NCBI GenBank assembly: GCA_963920575.1
Contig: OY986966.1
Coordinates: 15,991,888 to 16,055,887 of the forward strand
DNA from: Narthecium ossifragum
Lineage: Eukaryota; Streptophyta; Magnoliopsida; Dioscoreales; Nartheciaceae
DNA length: 64,000 bases
Direction: 5' to 3'
Made by a program: the position numbers and the translations under genes. Positions within the stretch are counted from its first letter, which is position 1. Each line of letters opens with the position of its first letter. Under the pieces are notes generated by a model, which saw nothing but the letters and a program-made list of their open reading frames with translations, was not told where the DNA came from and did not search any database. Below, one piece after another: positions 45,040 to 57,691 of the stretch.

Positions 45040-45083
45040 TGATCGCTCACAAACGTCGTCGTTAAAACGTATGCAAAACGCAA
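44778..45083 (-). other. small acidic-tailed open frame starting inside the extra LTR
   Basis: 101 codons. The first 14 or so residues are LTR sequence. The remainder (LFARIVYDIQLAPDLDDPWV, then a proline-rich stretch, then DEDSEDEMDDD) looks like a real C-terminal coding remnant of the post-integrase region, but I do not recognise a family. Confidence 0.4.
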
Positions 45084-46475
45084 TTTAGAAATTTGTAAAC
45101 CTTTCTTTCAACACTAAATTAATAAGATATAATAATGGTGAAATACGGGGTCGGTCCTCAGGAAAAACTGTGACTAACAAAGAAACATCAGAATTAACTT
45201 TCAACACTCTAGTCCTAAAGCGAAGAAGGATTGATTTGGTATTTTTAAGAACTGATTAATTAAAACTAATTAAGAAAGCGATTAACGAAATTGAAGTAGA
45301 TCAATGAGAGAAAATCTAGGGATTACTCAATCCACTTTAGTTTCACTTCCTGTATTCTCTAGTTATCCTCTTGTTTTCTTATCTCGACATTATGGATTCA
45401 CAGCTTCTTAAGCCTACATGAATAACTAAAATAATGCGATTGTTTCCCTAAGGCATAACCTATCCAAACTTAGCATAGATTGTCTTCGAACTTAATCTGA
45501 GTACAACCTATCTTCATCTAGCATAGATTATCTCAAAGGCATACACAAAAGCAACATAAAAACCATCCTACGAATCTCTACCATCAAGCACAACAATCAA
45601 GTAGGTCTGAATGTACGTCGAGGAACTCTGTTCCCTCAACTCTTTATAAAATAAAACCATATTCATAGGATCATGTCTTTGAAAAGATAATAAGAATCAA
45701 ATTAGAAAATACAAAGAAGCTACACTAAAGCTTCATGAGATCCCTAAGTAAAGAGTTTAGCTACTCATCTTTTGGATGAGATCCATGTATTCGATGAAGA
45801 AGGTTAGGGATCCACACCGCATCTCCGTCTTCTTCTCCAATCTGAATCCCTCTTTTTCTCTCTATGGAGGCCTCCTATTTTCCAGCCACAAAACCCTTTT
45901 TATATCCTCATTCCCGGATTAGGGTTTTAGGGTTGAGTTAGACCTCAAGTGCAACTCGGATTTCCTGGTTCGATCCTGACAGCTTCTTCCGGTCGTGACT
46001 GGGTTCAACTGGTCCAGAATTTGAGAACGAGTTCAACACGAAAGATGTAGATTGGGAAATCTTCTATCAGATCCAGAAGAGTTTATAATATTTGGACTTA
46101 TCTAGAATATTTGACGAATATTCTCCTGGGCGTCGACGGACCAGTCTTCCAGCAGCTAAATATCTTCATCTTCTTCAAAACTGCTATCAATCCATCGGGA
46201 ATCTCTGAAAGTGTCCAACATAGAAGTTGTACATATTGATGTCTTCTAGATGTCACCCAAATTTCAGAATATTTGGACCTAAGAATAATTTCTGGTGAAT
46301 ATTATGCTAACAGTCGACATAGCAGTGTATTTCAGCATATTAAACCTTTTTTTGTACTTTCTAACTTGAATCTTCATTAAACCTGAAATCAACTAACGAA
46401 CTATCAAATACAAACACTCTAAGCCTAACAAAGGTAAATTAAGGGGTTTAATTATGAATATTTAGTGACTCATCA
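45040..46475 (-). repeat. extra internal Athila LTR (minus orientation)
   Basis: 1436 bp from TGATCGCTCACAAACGTCG to GTGACTCATCA, followed by its own PPT. Clearly homologous to the outer LTRs but more divergent at its left end (GTCGTCGTTAAAACG versus GCGTCGTTAAATCAG). No matching TSD: left flank ACGGC, right flank CACCC. Confidence 0.85.
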
Positions 46476-46487
46476 CACCCCCCAACT
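46476..46487 (-). other. polypurine tract next to the extra LTR
   Basis: AGTTGGGGGGTG on the minus strand, identical to the PPT at 43149-43160. Confidence 0.85.
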
Positions 46488-48639
46488 TACACTTTGCTAG
46501 TACTCGAGCAAAGAAAAGATAAAAAGAAAGCAATAAATCTAACTAGCCACTTTCGTAGGTCTCACGATTGCACTTAACATGTGCAACAAGTCTTTAAACC
46601 CCTGGGTTACCCCAGTGGAGGAGTTATAGTCTCCTGAGGGTTTTCAGGGATGACACCCACAAACATCTATACATCCCTTAAATATATCATCAGAAATCAA
46701 TTATAATATTCATCAACTCTAATGCATGAAATAGAAATAATATCCATAAATATACCCTTCAACTCATATTCACATAAAAACATAGTAAATCAAAACATGT
46801 CATAACATATTTCCAACACTTCAACATATTTAATCATGATTAAAAACAACTATAACACTCCTGTGTGTGATTAGGGTTCCACATGCTTCAGAGCATCAAT
46901 TATATCTAAGCACTTCAACTATTCAAGATCACAATCCTATCCAAGCACATATCTTCCACTTATCACATAGCAATATATGTTTTTATTCGTTTTTTTACAT
47001 CAGGAATTTCAACTGTTTTACGCGAACACCATGCTGGTTAGGCACACTGCCCGGTTACTAAGTATGAAGCCCTTATTTTTTTCCAGGAAATTCAACCGTT
47101 TTACGCGAACACCACGCTGGTTAGGCACACTGCCTGGTTACTAAGTTGACAATCCATTTTCTTTTTTTTTTCTTTTTTTTTTACATACTCAGATAATTGC
47201 ATGTGTTCATGTATTTTCTGTGTCATGACATAGAATTGTAAATCTATTATAGTATCATGCTTAAAATCTAATATCAACCCCTTAACACGTGGAAGTGAAC
47301 ATGTGCATTAGGATATGTCAAGTTATCCTTAAATCATGGTAAAAGTGTTAAAGTATAGAAATAATGTCATGCATAGCAAAAATTTACTATTTCTTATATG
47401 ACATATAAGTCTCAGAATAATCCATAAAATAAATTTCTAAAACCTGCATCTTTGTCAAGTCATATCATAATTTCATCCTTTTGACATATTTCAAGGGATG
47501 TATAATAATAAAAATTAAATTCCTAGAATCTACCCCCAACTTGAATGTAATTGTCCCCAATTACACTAAGTCATAAAAATAAAGCATGGAAAAAGGGTAG
47601 AGATCACCGTAAATATCGCGCTATAAGTAGTTGGCTCGCATAAAAGACGATCACTACACCGCCCATAAGAAGAATATGTTATCATTTAATGAATTCATGT
47701 CTCTAGAAGAGATTAAAAGAATAAAACCATAGAAATCACCATAAAACGTTAGAGACATATGTAAAGACTTGAAGAATAACCCCCTAATCAAACTATATAA
47801 GAATATCATAAGTCGCCCCTCAATGAGTGCCAAAGGCCCCCTGCCATAAAAGATACCTTTCCAAAAGATCAAATATAATAGAATGGAAAATGTATAAAAA
47901 ATTATGGAAAGACATAAAAATTATTAACAATTTCGGCAGAGTCTCATTTGTATTATCATGATATATCAGCCTTATACAAGCATTCAATCCACAAAAATTA
48001 AAAATAAAGACATTAAAGCAATAAAATACATTAAATAATCCATACACAACACCCAAATAATCAGTGTCCATAAAATTATCATGATTGAAGATGTACACTG
48101 TCTGATCGGAAAACAGGGCTGCAAAGCGTATGGATCTCATCCATCAGCCAACGGACGGCTGAGACCTCGCCGGCCACGATCAACGATGAAACGTCGTCGC
48201 CGGAGGATGGGACCAGTAGGGATGGAATCGTGGGAGGGCAAGGAGTCCGTCCATGCCGTCTGATCTGTGAATGGTGGTCTCCAGGCGGCGGAACGACGTG
48301 GGACGGCGCGGAGGAAGATGGTCGATCGATGTATCGACCCTGAGAAGCTTTATTTTTGACAGAGTCTCACGGACGATCCGACGGTCGATGGAACGGTCGA
48401 CCGTCCGTTAGGAATTTCGATTTTCTAGATATGATGATTATTCTTATAGGAAAATAAAGGAAAATAATGGAAAATCGGAAAAATCATGGAAAAATCCTAA
48501 AAATCAAAGAAAATTCTAAAAAACTAAGGCGAAGTCATAAAACTGGGTTGACTCCCAGGAAGCGCGTACTTTTATGTCTTACGCTCGATGCCCCTGTAGG
48601 AGGTCAGTGATAGCTTGACTCCCAGGAAGCGCGTACTTT
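46488..48639 (-). other. Athila 3' region, copy 2, with leader-like segment
   Basis: 46488-47875 parallels 43161-44520. Further upstream in the element's sense, 48300-48420 repeats phrases of the 5' leader (ATCGACCCTGAGAAGCTTT, TCGACCGTCCGT). 48547-48643 holds two copies of TGACTCCCAGGAAGCGCG separated by 64 bp. No intact open frame is recognised. Confidence 0.7.
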
Positions 48640-50797
48640 TATGACCACATAGTGTTTTAATCTATGACCATTAACAGTGAAAATTTCATTCGTGTGTGAA
48701 ATCAATACCCCAGATGTCAAAAATATCGGCAACTAAAATCGGAGTTTGAGGCATCTCATTCCTACGAGAGATATTTCTAATTTTCTGACATCGAATGCAG
48801 GATTGGCAAAAATTATGAGAATTCTTAAAAATTGTAGGCCAATAAAATCCACTTTGTAAAACTTTTGCAGCGGTTTTCTTCCCTGAGAAATGACCACCAC
48901 ATGCATGTGTATGACAGAAAGTGAGAACATCATGAACTTAAGACTCGGGCACACACCTACGGATAACTTGGTCAGAATAATGCTTAAATAGCTCTGGGTC
49001 CTCCCAAATATAATATTTAATCTGAGAAAAGAATATTTCTTTGGCATTTTTAGACCGAGAGTCAGGAAGCTTGATGGAAACAAGAAAATTCACTATATGT
49101 GCATACCAAGGCTGTGAAAGACGAGTCACCTGAAAGAGATGCTCGTCGGGAAAAGAAGTATTAATAGGAGTGTTATCAAAAATATGTTCCAAAGGAAGGT
49201 GAGACAAGTGATCAACAACTACATTTTCTGAACCTTTCTTATCCCTAATCTCAAGATCAAATTCTTGCAAAAGCAAGATCCATCGAATCAGTCTAGGTTT
49301 GACATCTTTTTTAGCTAAAAGATATCGCAGAGCCGCTTGATCAGTATAGATAAGGATTTTGGAACCTAGGAGGTAGGGACGGAATTTTTCCAATGCAAAA
49401 ATTATTGCTAATAATTCCTTCTCAGTAGTCATATAATTTAATTGAGATTCAGAGAGGCTCTTACTGGCATAATAAATAACATGTGAAATTTTATTTACTC
49501 GCTGTCCCAACACAGCTCCTATGGAATAATCAGAGGCATCACACATTACTTCGAAAGGTAAGAAATAATCAGGAGCATGAACGATAGGTGCGGTAGACAG
49601 TAAGTCATGAATGGTCTTGAAAGCAGTCAAACATGCATCATCAAAGACAAAAGGGACATCCTTGGCTAGTAATTCACACAAGGGTCGTGACATTTTAGAA
49701 AAGTCTTTGATGAATCGACGGTAAAATCCAGCATGACCTAGAAAAGAGTGAATCTGACGCACAGATGAGGGTGGAGGTAATTTGCCAATTTATTCAACTT
49801 TAGCCCTATCAACTTCTATTCCACGTTTAGAAACGATGTGGCCTAAAATAATTCTTTCTTGAACCATAAAATGACTCTTTTCCCAACTCAGAACCAAATT
49901 GGTTTCAATACAGCGATCTAAAACATTAGACAGGTTGTTTAAACATGATTCAAAAGAATTACCAAACACAGAAAAATCATCCATGAAGACTTCTAAGAAT
50001 TTATCAATCATGTCAGAGAAGATGGCCATCATACACCATTGAAAAGTCACATGTGCATTACAAAGACCAAAAGACATCCTACGATAAGCAAAAGTACCAA
50101 AGGGGCAAGTAAAAGTAGTCTTCTCTTGATCTTGAGGATCATCCGCAACTTGGTTATACCCTGAATATCCATCTAGAAAACAATAATAACTTTGGCCGGA
50201 AAGTCTTTCTAGGATTTGATCAATGAAAGGAAGAGAGAAGTGATCTTTTTTAGTCAAAATATTTAGTTTCCTACAATCAATATAAACACGCCATCCCGTG
50301 GTCTGGCGCATTGGGATCTGATCACCGTTCTCATTTTCTACCACTGTTAAGCCGGATTTCTTAGGAACTACTTGTGTAGGACTGGCCCACTGACTATCAG
50401 AAATTGGGTAGATAATGTTGGAGTCTAAAAGTTTCACTACCTCTTTCTTCACCACCTCTTTCATATTAGGATTAAGGCGGCGTTGCATTTCCCTAACAGT
50501 TTTAGATTCATCCTCGAGATGAATCTTATGCATGCAAATCGAAGGGTCAATACCTTTCAAATCAGCCACTGACCAACCTATGGCTTTCCTATGTTATTTC
50601 AGAACCTCTATAAGTTGACTCTCTTGATCGTTTGAAAGTGAAGAAGAGATGATAACGGGAAGAGAGGAATTTGATCCTAGAAAAACATATTTTAGTGTTT
50701 TAGACAGTGGTTTTAATTCTAAGTGCTTCCAGTGAAGAAGGTGCATGAGTAGAAGAGAGAGGTGGAAGGGGTTCAACCATCGAAGAAACAGTTTCAA
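48640..50797 (-). pseudogene. Athila pol: reverse transcriptase, RNase H and truncated integrase
   Basis: Reading leftward: pre-RT text ELKPLSKTLKYVFLGSNS and a stop within LK*HRKAIGWSV near 50585. The RT (50569-49790) has QWASPTQVVPKKSG, GWRVYIDCRKLN and the catalytic VFMDDFSVFG at about 49990-49961. After a stop (KVE*IGKLPPP) the RNase H follows (49762 to about 49200), with [33 protein letters not shown] and [12 protein letters not shown] carrying the acidic active-site residues. Beyond another stop near 48940 lies the integrase HHCC zinc region in a new frame (CHTHACGGHFSGKKT and CQSCIRCQKIRNISRR), then DIFDIWGIDFTHE. The integrase catalytic core is missing: the text passes within a base or two to FTVNGHRLKHY, which belongs after the core. 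It is non-functional. Confidence 0.92.
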
Positions 50798-51584
50798 TCT
50801 TCATTGTGTCATGACCGATTGATCGTTCTTCTGACGGATCGGTCGGTAAATCTGATTTGTGTGTGTCAATGTCATCTTTCGATTGTGCAATTTCTAAATT
50901 AACATCATCATCATTATCAGAGTCATAATCGTGCAAAATATCAGAGAAGTCATCAGAAATCATGGCATGCGATCTATCATCAATACATTCAGTCAAACTA
51001 TCAACATTAAAACATTCATCATCATCTGGATCAGGCAAACATGCAGTTTTAAAAATATTCAATTTAACATGCATGTGACCAAAAGAAACATCCATCACAC
51101 CAGTTCGACAATTTATGCAGACATTAGCAGTGGCCAAAAAGGGACGTCCCAGAATAATTGGTACAATCTTTTTACAGTGGACAACATGTTCCATATCTAA
51201 GACAATAAAGTCAACAGGAAAGAAGAAATTATCTACTTTGACTAAAACATTTTCTAAGATACCTCTAGGTGTCTTAATGGACCTATCAACTAATTGCAAG
51301 ATCACTGGTGTTTGTTTAAGTTCTCCCATCCCAAATTCCTTATAAAGGTAATATGGCATAAGGTTAACACTGGCACCTAAATCAAGAAGGGCACCATCAA
51401 TATGATAGTCTCCAATACAATAAGGTATGGTAGGGGTACAATGATCTTTCAGTTTAGGAGGTGTATCATGTTTCAAAATTGAACTGTCTTGCTCGGTAAG
51501 GAAGATCTTTTTAGATACTTTAGATTTAGCCTGGCGTTTATGGGTACACAGATCCTTAAGAAACTTGGCATAAGAAGGAATCTG
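50700..51584 (-). pseudogene. Athila aspartic protease region (3' side of nested insertion)
   Basis: Continues from IPSYAKFLKDLCTHKRQAKS through the retropepsin motif GALLDLGASVNLMPYYLYKE and VPIILGRPFLATANVCINCR to an acidic linker containing DLPTDPSEERSIGHD (encoded by GATCGGTC/GATTGATC words). The frame is lost at ALRIKTTV near 50700. The 5' side of the same gene resumes at 55769, after the 4.2 kb nested remnant. Confidence 0.9.
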
Positions 51585-51933
51585 TGTGAGGACCCGTACC
51601 TCCAACCCGGTCCGACCGCGTTAGGTCAAGGGTCTAGTTTTGTGGTTTGGCTCGGTTGGCCTTGGGATGCGATAGGTTGATCACATCACTGTTTTTGACC
51701 CGGGGGCATTTTGGTAAATTTGCTCCCTGGCGGTCGGTTTCACACCCGCGTTACACACACTGCCTTTGATTGATGTGTGTGATTGATTAGAACCTTAAGG
51801 GCATTTCCGATCGAAAGATCGGAGCTCGATCCGGAGAGATCGAATCGGACGGCTATGATCGATTCCAGCTTTTTATAAATAACCCTTTCTTTTCTCTCTC
51901 TTCTCTTCCTTTCTCTTTTTCTTTCCTCCCATG

Positions 51934-51972
<39 letters not shown>

Positions 51973-53234
51973 TACTGGCTGAGCTAGGGTATGCACGTTG
52001 TTATCACGGGGTTTTCATTCATGATAGATACTCAATCATGTTAGGAAGCATGCACGTTGTTATCACGGGGTTTTCAATGGATCTTGATTGAGATTGAGAA
52101 TTGAATCGTGCGTTTACCCTTTTTGACGAATTTGTGGGTTGACTTGCATTTAAATACCTAGTTGGATGGTAGACTTAAATGCTTATTGCTTGCCTAGCCG
52201 TTAGCTAGTTATGAGTGTAGCTTACGTGGTATTGTGGAACCTTAGCCCGTTGTCGGCGAGTGCCGAGGGTTATTGTATAACTGTTGAACTTATAATTGAT
52301 GTTGTGGCATATAGAGACATCGATGTTAGATGTTTGCATAGGTTCATGCACTGTATGCATTAGAGGCATATCAGGTTAGGCGGGGCGATGGGTTGATCGC
52401 CGATCCGAGGCTCTCGGGTAGCTCGGATCTAGCCTTAGGACTGTGGCTGGGTGGTAAGGTTTAGGACGTGATTGCATCATTGGAATCTTCATGTTATCGA
52501 GGATATGATGTAGTTGGCTATGATCATATTGCTTTGAAGTTAGGTCGTGTTGTCTCCCCAATGCCAAGTGCTAAGGGTGGATGTCGATGCGTTCCCGACG
52601 TGGGTCCCCAAGGCATGGGAAACCTGCTTGGGTAAGGGTGATCCTGCATGTTACTGTTCCGTGGTCTCCTGGTAACTTATTCAAGAGAGAGGTTTCATGG
52701 CATGAGCTCTTGAGAGATCGATAGGGGTTGTGGGACCTCGTGGCATTCCTTAGACTTGAGCGGGAAGACATCATAGTTGTTGTTTTCCTCTCTTCAGTGT
52801 GCCGTAGAGTAGAACCCTACTGAGCTTCTCGCTCACTCCTACCCGGGCTGCGTTTGCAAGTGCATGCGCCAGTTCTTCTTCAGTAGAGCCGGTGGGATCA
52901 GCTTTTGGCGGCGCGATGACTTTCAGAGGTGCTTGAGGTTGCTGTGGGAGAACAGTTGTACTTTTGATAAATCATGTATATTATAGACATCATTCGAGGA
53001 TTTTTGGGTTAAATGTATAATATTTCCCTTGGAGGAGTTTGATAAGAATTTGTATCGGATGTATTTATAGTACAACATGATGTTTCTTTTAATTTAATTA
53101 CAGCTTTACCCTTTGAAGTTAAACTGTTTAAATTATCTCTGTTTTCCGCTTTGTATCGCGCCAGATTGGATGTGAATAGTGATAGGAACCCTCATGCCTC
53201 GGCCCGGATGGATTTTTTGGTTCGGGGTGTAACA
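51585..53234 (+). repeat. 5' LTR of the nested chromovirus remnant
   Basis: 1650 bp, TGTGAGGACCC to GGGTGTAACA. It includes a CT microsatellite, two copies of TGCACGTTGTTATCACGGGG 57 bp apart (51993 and 52050) and the conserved blocks TTGATCGCCGATCCGAGG (about 52392) and CCTACTGAGCTTCTCGC (about 52816). Confidence 0.88.
51938..51969. repeat. (TC)n microsatellite
   Basis: 32-bp perfect dinucleotide run within a longer pyrimidine-rich stretch (about 51880-51969) of the LTR. Confidence 0.95.
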
Positions 53235-53235
53235 A

Positions 53236-53249
53236 CTTGGTATCAAAGC
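53236..53249 (+). other. primer binding site, tRNA-Met type
   Basis: CTTGGTATCAAAGC follows the LTR end by one or two bases and resembles the initiator-Met PBS TGGTATCAGAGC typical of chromoviruses. Confidence 0.75.
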
Positions 53250-53563
53250 AGACTGTAGGTCTCAGGGATAGGATTAGGCTTGCGGTTAAGGTTTTGAGTG
53301 TGGAATGGGATTGTTCTAGGTCTAGAACATCCTTGCGGTTAAGGTTTTGGTAGAGTTTTCCGGTGGTATTTCTCGTCGGCGGTTCGCCGGTGAACCCATT
53401 CGGATCGATCCCTCTTGAGGAGAGATCGATCATTAGTGGGGCGTCATGCCGAGCCCGAGCGGGATCGATCCTTCTGTTGGAGAAGATTGATCCTTGCTCA
53501 GCTGGTATGGCGAGGTCCGTGTCATGAAGGAGATCGATTCTTCTGGTGGAGGAGATCGATCCT
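53250..53563 (+). other. short internal leader with GATCGATC words
   Basis: Non-coding. It holds several GATCGATCC/GATCGATCA words (about 53403-53562) and two copies of TTGCGGTTAAGGTTTTG (about 53279 and 53333). Confidence 0.7.
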
Positions 53564-55270
53564 TGCATGAAAGTGCACACTGAACAACCTTATAACCATC
53601 TCAATTGCTATATCTTCACCCTTAATCAACTTCTTTAGCACTATTTTTATACTTTGATATGCTTCACATAGTTGTTTGGAAAATGCAGGAAATTAGAGCT
53701 AAAAGAAGCTGAAAAGAGTATACGGATCAATTTTAAAGATTAAATTATACATGCTCACGAAGAATCAGATGCTGTGCCATATATGGTTGGAAATCTCTTG
53801 AAGTCTAGTTTCTGGAGAATTTTACGGTTCGTGATTCCGAGTTTCTTAGAGGAAGTTACGGCAATTTTAGTACCGATGGCGCAGTCTGAATGGCAAAACA
53901 ATAAATACTCAGGGAGTCAGATCGATCGCACACATGGAGAGGGATCGATTGGACTTGGGAATTAAATCTTGACAGAACACCCACTTTTTGTATGATCACA
54001 GAAGGATCAATCCTCCTTTCACTCAAGGATTTTGAGGAGAAGGATCGATCCGACACCTATAGTGGGATTGATCCAACTGAGAAGGATCGATCCTACTTGG
54101 GTGACCCAGGCTACGAAAAATAGAGACGAAGACGATCAATCCGACACCTATAGTGGGATCGATCCGAGTCGGGCGTAGCCAGAAATTGAAGTTGTTGATT
54201 TCAAGGGGATTGATGCTACACTTAAGGGGGGATCGATCCTACTCAGGCGGATCTGAATAAGAGCCATCAGATTTAATCCAAAGGCTGAAATAAAAGCTAG
54301 GGTTTCATGTCCTTATATAAGGGGAGTTCTTGGACGTTTTTGGAGGCTCTTTTCTGGACGTTTTCCAAATGAAGAAGATGAAGGAATCTCCATCCATGGC
54401 CGAGTAATCCGCGGGCATGGCGGACGGATGATCTAGCGAGGACTAGGGCTTCTTCTCCAACAATGGTTCATAGTTTTAATCTTTATTGTTAAACTCTTTT
54501 CTATGTATTGGATCTTCAAAGATTATTTTCAGATTATAGATTTCTATGTGGATGATTAATATTATAAACCCAGTCATGCTTCTTTTATGATATTGTGATC
54601 CCATAGTTATCTCTTTTGATTCTCTTACTGAGTCTCGCGAGACCTTTGCTATGCATTGCCCATAGTGACAGCTGGTATTGTGTATTCTTATGGATCTGAT
54701 AAGACAAGGTTGGGGCTCTATCCTGACGAATCTTTGCTATGCATTGCCGATTGTGAGAGTTGGTATTGTGTATTCTTAGAGATCCGGTTAGATAGAGTTA
54801 AGGCTTTGTCCCGATGAACTTTTGCTACGCGTTGTATGTAGTGACAGCCGGTATCGTGTATTCTTAGGTTTGGGTTGGATGAAGTTAGAACTATAATAAG
54901 GAAGAATCAATTATAGGAAGAGACACTTTTGTATTTCGTTAGGTTTATAGTTCCATATCTTCCGGTTAAGGTGATTGAGATGTGAATCCCTTAACTGAGT
55001 ATTATATGAACCATTGAGAAGAGAAGAACCTAAATCCGAGTGAAGTGATTCCTGAAGCCTAGCCTCATTCAAATCTTGATTTGTTTCGTTAACTTTATCT
55101 TATCATTACATCTTCGATCTATTTTCTTAACTTTTATCGCTCTTGATTGTTTTCGATATATTGTTATCTATGTTTTTGGATCTTTCCTGCTTGTCTCTCT
55201 ATGGGTTCGACCTCTCTTATGCTGTACTGCTCCGCGACCGCTGTGCGTGACACATTTGAGCGATATCAGT
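53564..55270 (+). mobile_element. truncated LTR related to the solo LTR at 32182
   Basis: Opens TGCATGAAAGTGCACAC, lacking about seven terminal bases. It shares long phrases with 32189-33800 (CCTTATAACCAT, TTGGAAAATGCAGGAAA, TTTACGGTTCGTGATTCCGA). It also carries many GATCGATC words (53920-54245) but with different flanks, and three GAC/GAATCTTTGCTATGCATTGC-like repeats at 54640-54850. Confidence 0.78.
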
Positions 55271-55702
55271 GGGAGAGGATAAGGATAAGGGAGAGGAGAG
55301 GAGAGAAAGTCTTGTCTCCCTCCGACAGTGGAGAGCGACGACCAACGGCGACTATCCTCTCAAAATTCACCGCCAAGACTTTCTATCACAGGAAGATTGA
55401 TCTTCTTTTCAAGGAAGATCGATCTCCTTAGCAAGGAAGATCGATATCAAGCAAGGAAGATTGATCTTCTCGTCCAGAAACTCAAACTTGGGTTAAAACA
55501 CTAGTCCAAGCTCGAATCTTCTGATCCCGGATCCACCTAACCATTCTAATTAAACACTAACACAAACATGGTCAGTTTGTGCACATGCGGGTGTGAAACA
55601 AACCGACAAGGCGCAATTTACCAAATTGCTCTTGCGGTCTACAACGAGACGCGGACCCTACCCAGGCGGTCGACCCAGGAGTAGAGGGACATGTCCTCAC
55701 AT
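55271..55702 (-). mobile_element. inverted chromovirus LTR fragment
   Basis: Read on the minus strand from 55702 it begins TGTGAGGACATGTCCCTCTA and follows the first 430 bp of the unit at 35661 closely, including AAGATCGATCTTCC-type words. Orientation is opposite to the surrounding remnant. Confidence 0.85.
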
Positions 55703-55768
55703 GAATAGTGATAGGAACCCTCACGCCTCGGCCCGGATGGGTTTTCTGGGTCAGGGTGTGACAATCTG

Positions 55769-57691
55769 TCTAATGGGATCAAGCAAAGGTATGTTGATAT
55801 TGACTTGCTTAAAGGTTTCAAGGATTTCTTCGAGAATTTTTTGGCATCTTATGGTTGAAGAAGGGTCGTTAAGGGCTGCAGGAATAAGGCACTTTTGGAA
55901 TATATTTAGCTGGATCAAGCTCTCTAGAATCATATGGGCCAGTATCAGGTGAAAAATAAGAATCATCTTGAGATGGATGATTGATCGTCGAATCGGGCAT
56001 TTGATCGTCCACACTGACTGGTTCACCTATTTGATTATCTACTGTTTTCCACTTCTAAGGGTCACAACGGCTTTGGCACTCTCGAAATTTTAGCTTTCTA
56101 CATAATGCTGGCCTCTCGGGTTGGTGACAAATTGACTTGGCAAATGTCCATCCTCTCTTTTAGCCATGTTATTAGATAATTGCCCAACTTGTTTCTCTAA
56201 ATGTGATGCGGATTTAATCGTTGAAGATAAGTTATTTTTGAACAAGGAGACATCACCTTTGAAGGTCGTCATTTCTTCCTTCATAGATGACATGTCCCTA
56301 TTGATATCACCCGTCATCTCCAAAAGTGTACTCATGATAGAAGTCAAAGTGGGTTCATTAGATGGCTCAGCAGGAGAAGGCTGAGGTGTATTCTGCAGAT
56401 AATGTGGAGGGTATCCAGGATTTGGATTTGCATAAGGTCTGGGTGGGTACTTGAAAGTAGAAGTATTGGATGTATTGTTTTGTCCTTGAAAGTTACTTGA
56501 TTGCTGTGGCTTTCAACTAAAATTAGGATGATTCCTCCAACCTGGATTGTAGGTATTAGAATAAGGATTGCTCTGAGGTTTGGAAAAACTATAACTTGCA
56601 TTAGCTTGTTCCTGAAGAAAGTCAGGGAAATTGGGAGCCAAGTGACAATCAGTGATATGATGATTAGAGCTAAGACAAAGGGCACAGGTTTCGAAAGAAG
56701 TGTGAGGCAATTGTTTAGTAAGAGTTTGACCTATTTTCAACTGATTTAAATCTTTAGTTAGGAGGGCTACTTGTGCGGAGAGACTTTGGAATTCGGAAAT
56801 TTCATGAATTCCCCGAGAATTACGAACAGTGGTAGACCGATTCCTAGAAACTGAGACATTGTGTTGTGAATTTTCAGCAAGGTTGTCATACATTTCCCAA
56901 AGAGCAGTCCATGGCTTACTAAGAACAACACCCCCATAGCAGGCTTCAACCATTGTCCTATAACGATCAGTAAGACCATTATAAAATGAATGGGCTAACT
57001 GCCACTCAGGTACCTCATGATGGGGACACTCTCTAAGAAGATTCTTAAATCTTTCCCAAGCTTCATGATACATCTCATCTTCATTTTGCTTAAAAGAAAT
57101 AATTATGGTTCGATGGTTTTGAGTTTTAATGATAGAGAAATATTTTTTAAGAAAGGCATCCTGAAGTTGATCCCATGTTAAAATCGAATTTGGAGCTAAG
57201 GTTTGAAGCTAATGTTTAGCCTTGTCTTTCAAAGAAAAAGGGAAAAACTTAAGTCTATAGGCATCATCATTAAAATGCTGAAGTTTGAACATGGACATAA
57301 TTTCAAGGAAGCTAGGAATGTGTACATAGGGATCCTCATTCTCACGTCCATAGAAAGAAGGTAGAGCTGTAATGTAGTTAGGCTTAAACTTATAATGCGT
57401 AGCATTAATGGTAGGTGGGTTGATACAAGAAGCATAGGTATAAGGTCAAAGTATGAAGTGATTCATAATTTGTACTTCTCTATTATTGTTATCATTTCCA
57501 CCCCCACCCATATTAACATTAGGGTCAATGACATGTTCCTCGTTTTCAGCCATTAAAGATTGCAAGTTACTTATGGCTTCCTGATAATTACTTAAAGATT
57601 TCTGTCCTAAGGTTCTAGCTGCTCGAAGAGTGGCCTCTATTTCTAGATCCAAAGGTTCCAACGGAATATTTAGGGATCGTCTGCCTTGCAA
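55769..57691 (-). pseudogene. Athila gag (5' side), multiply frameshifted
   Basis: Starts MQGRRSLNIPLEPLDLEIEA at 57691, parallel to the plus-strand gag. It breaks after about 80 codons and resumes in other frames: MYHEAWERFKNLLRECPHHE and VEACYGGVVLSKP at 57073-56513, with the zinc knuckle CALCLSSNHHITDC; then NNMAKREDGHLPSQFVTNPR near 56150; then the linker ILEEILETFKQVNINIPLLD near 55840, up to the insertion site. It is a decayed pseudogene. Confidence 0.9.

Larger units (their letters stand above)
51585..55763 (+). mobile_element. nested chromovirus-type remnant within the Athila gag-protease gene (TSD ATCTG)
   Basis: Bounded by TGTGAGGACCCG and CAGGGTGTGACA with ATCTG at 51580-51584 and 55764-55768. 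It is composed of a full LTR (51585-53234), a PBS and a short leader, a fragment of another LTR family (53564-55270), an inverted LTR fragment (55270-55702) and only the last 61 bp of its own 3' LTR (55703-55763). All coding domains are gone. Confidence 0.88.

Noticed and set aside
45040..46475. Internal LTR as a simple nested solo LTR
   Set aside because: No flanking TSD, and it is followed by its own PPT and a second copy of the 3' region, which a solo LTR insertion does not explain.
48081..48263. Small open frame near the GTCGATCG words in the Athila 3' region
   Set aside because: Short, no family, opposite to the element's coding strand.
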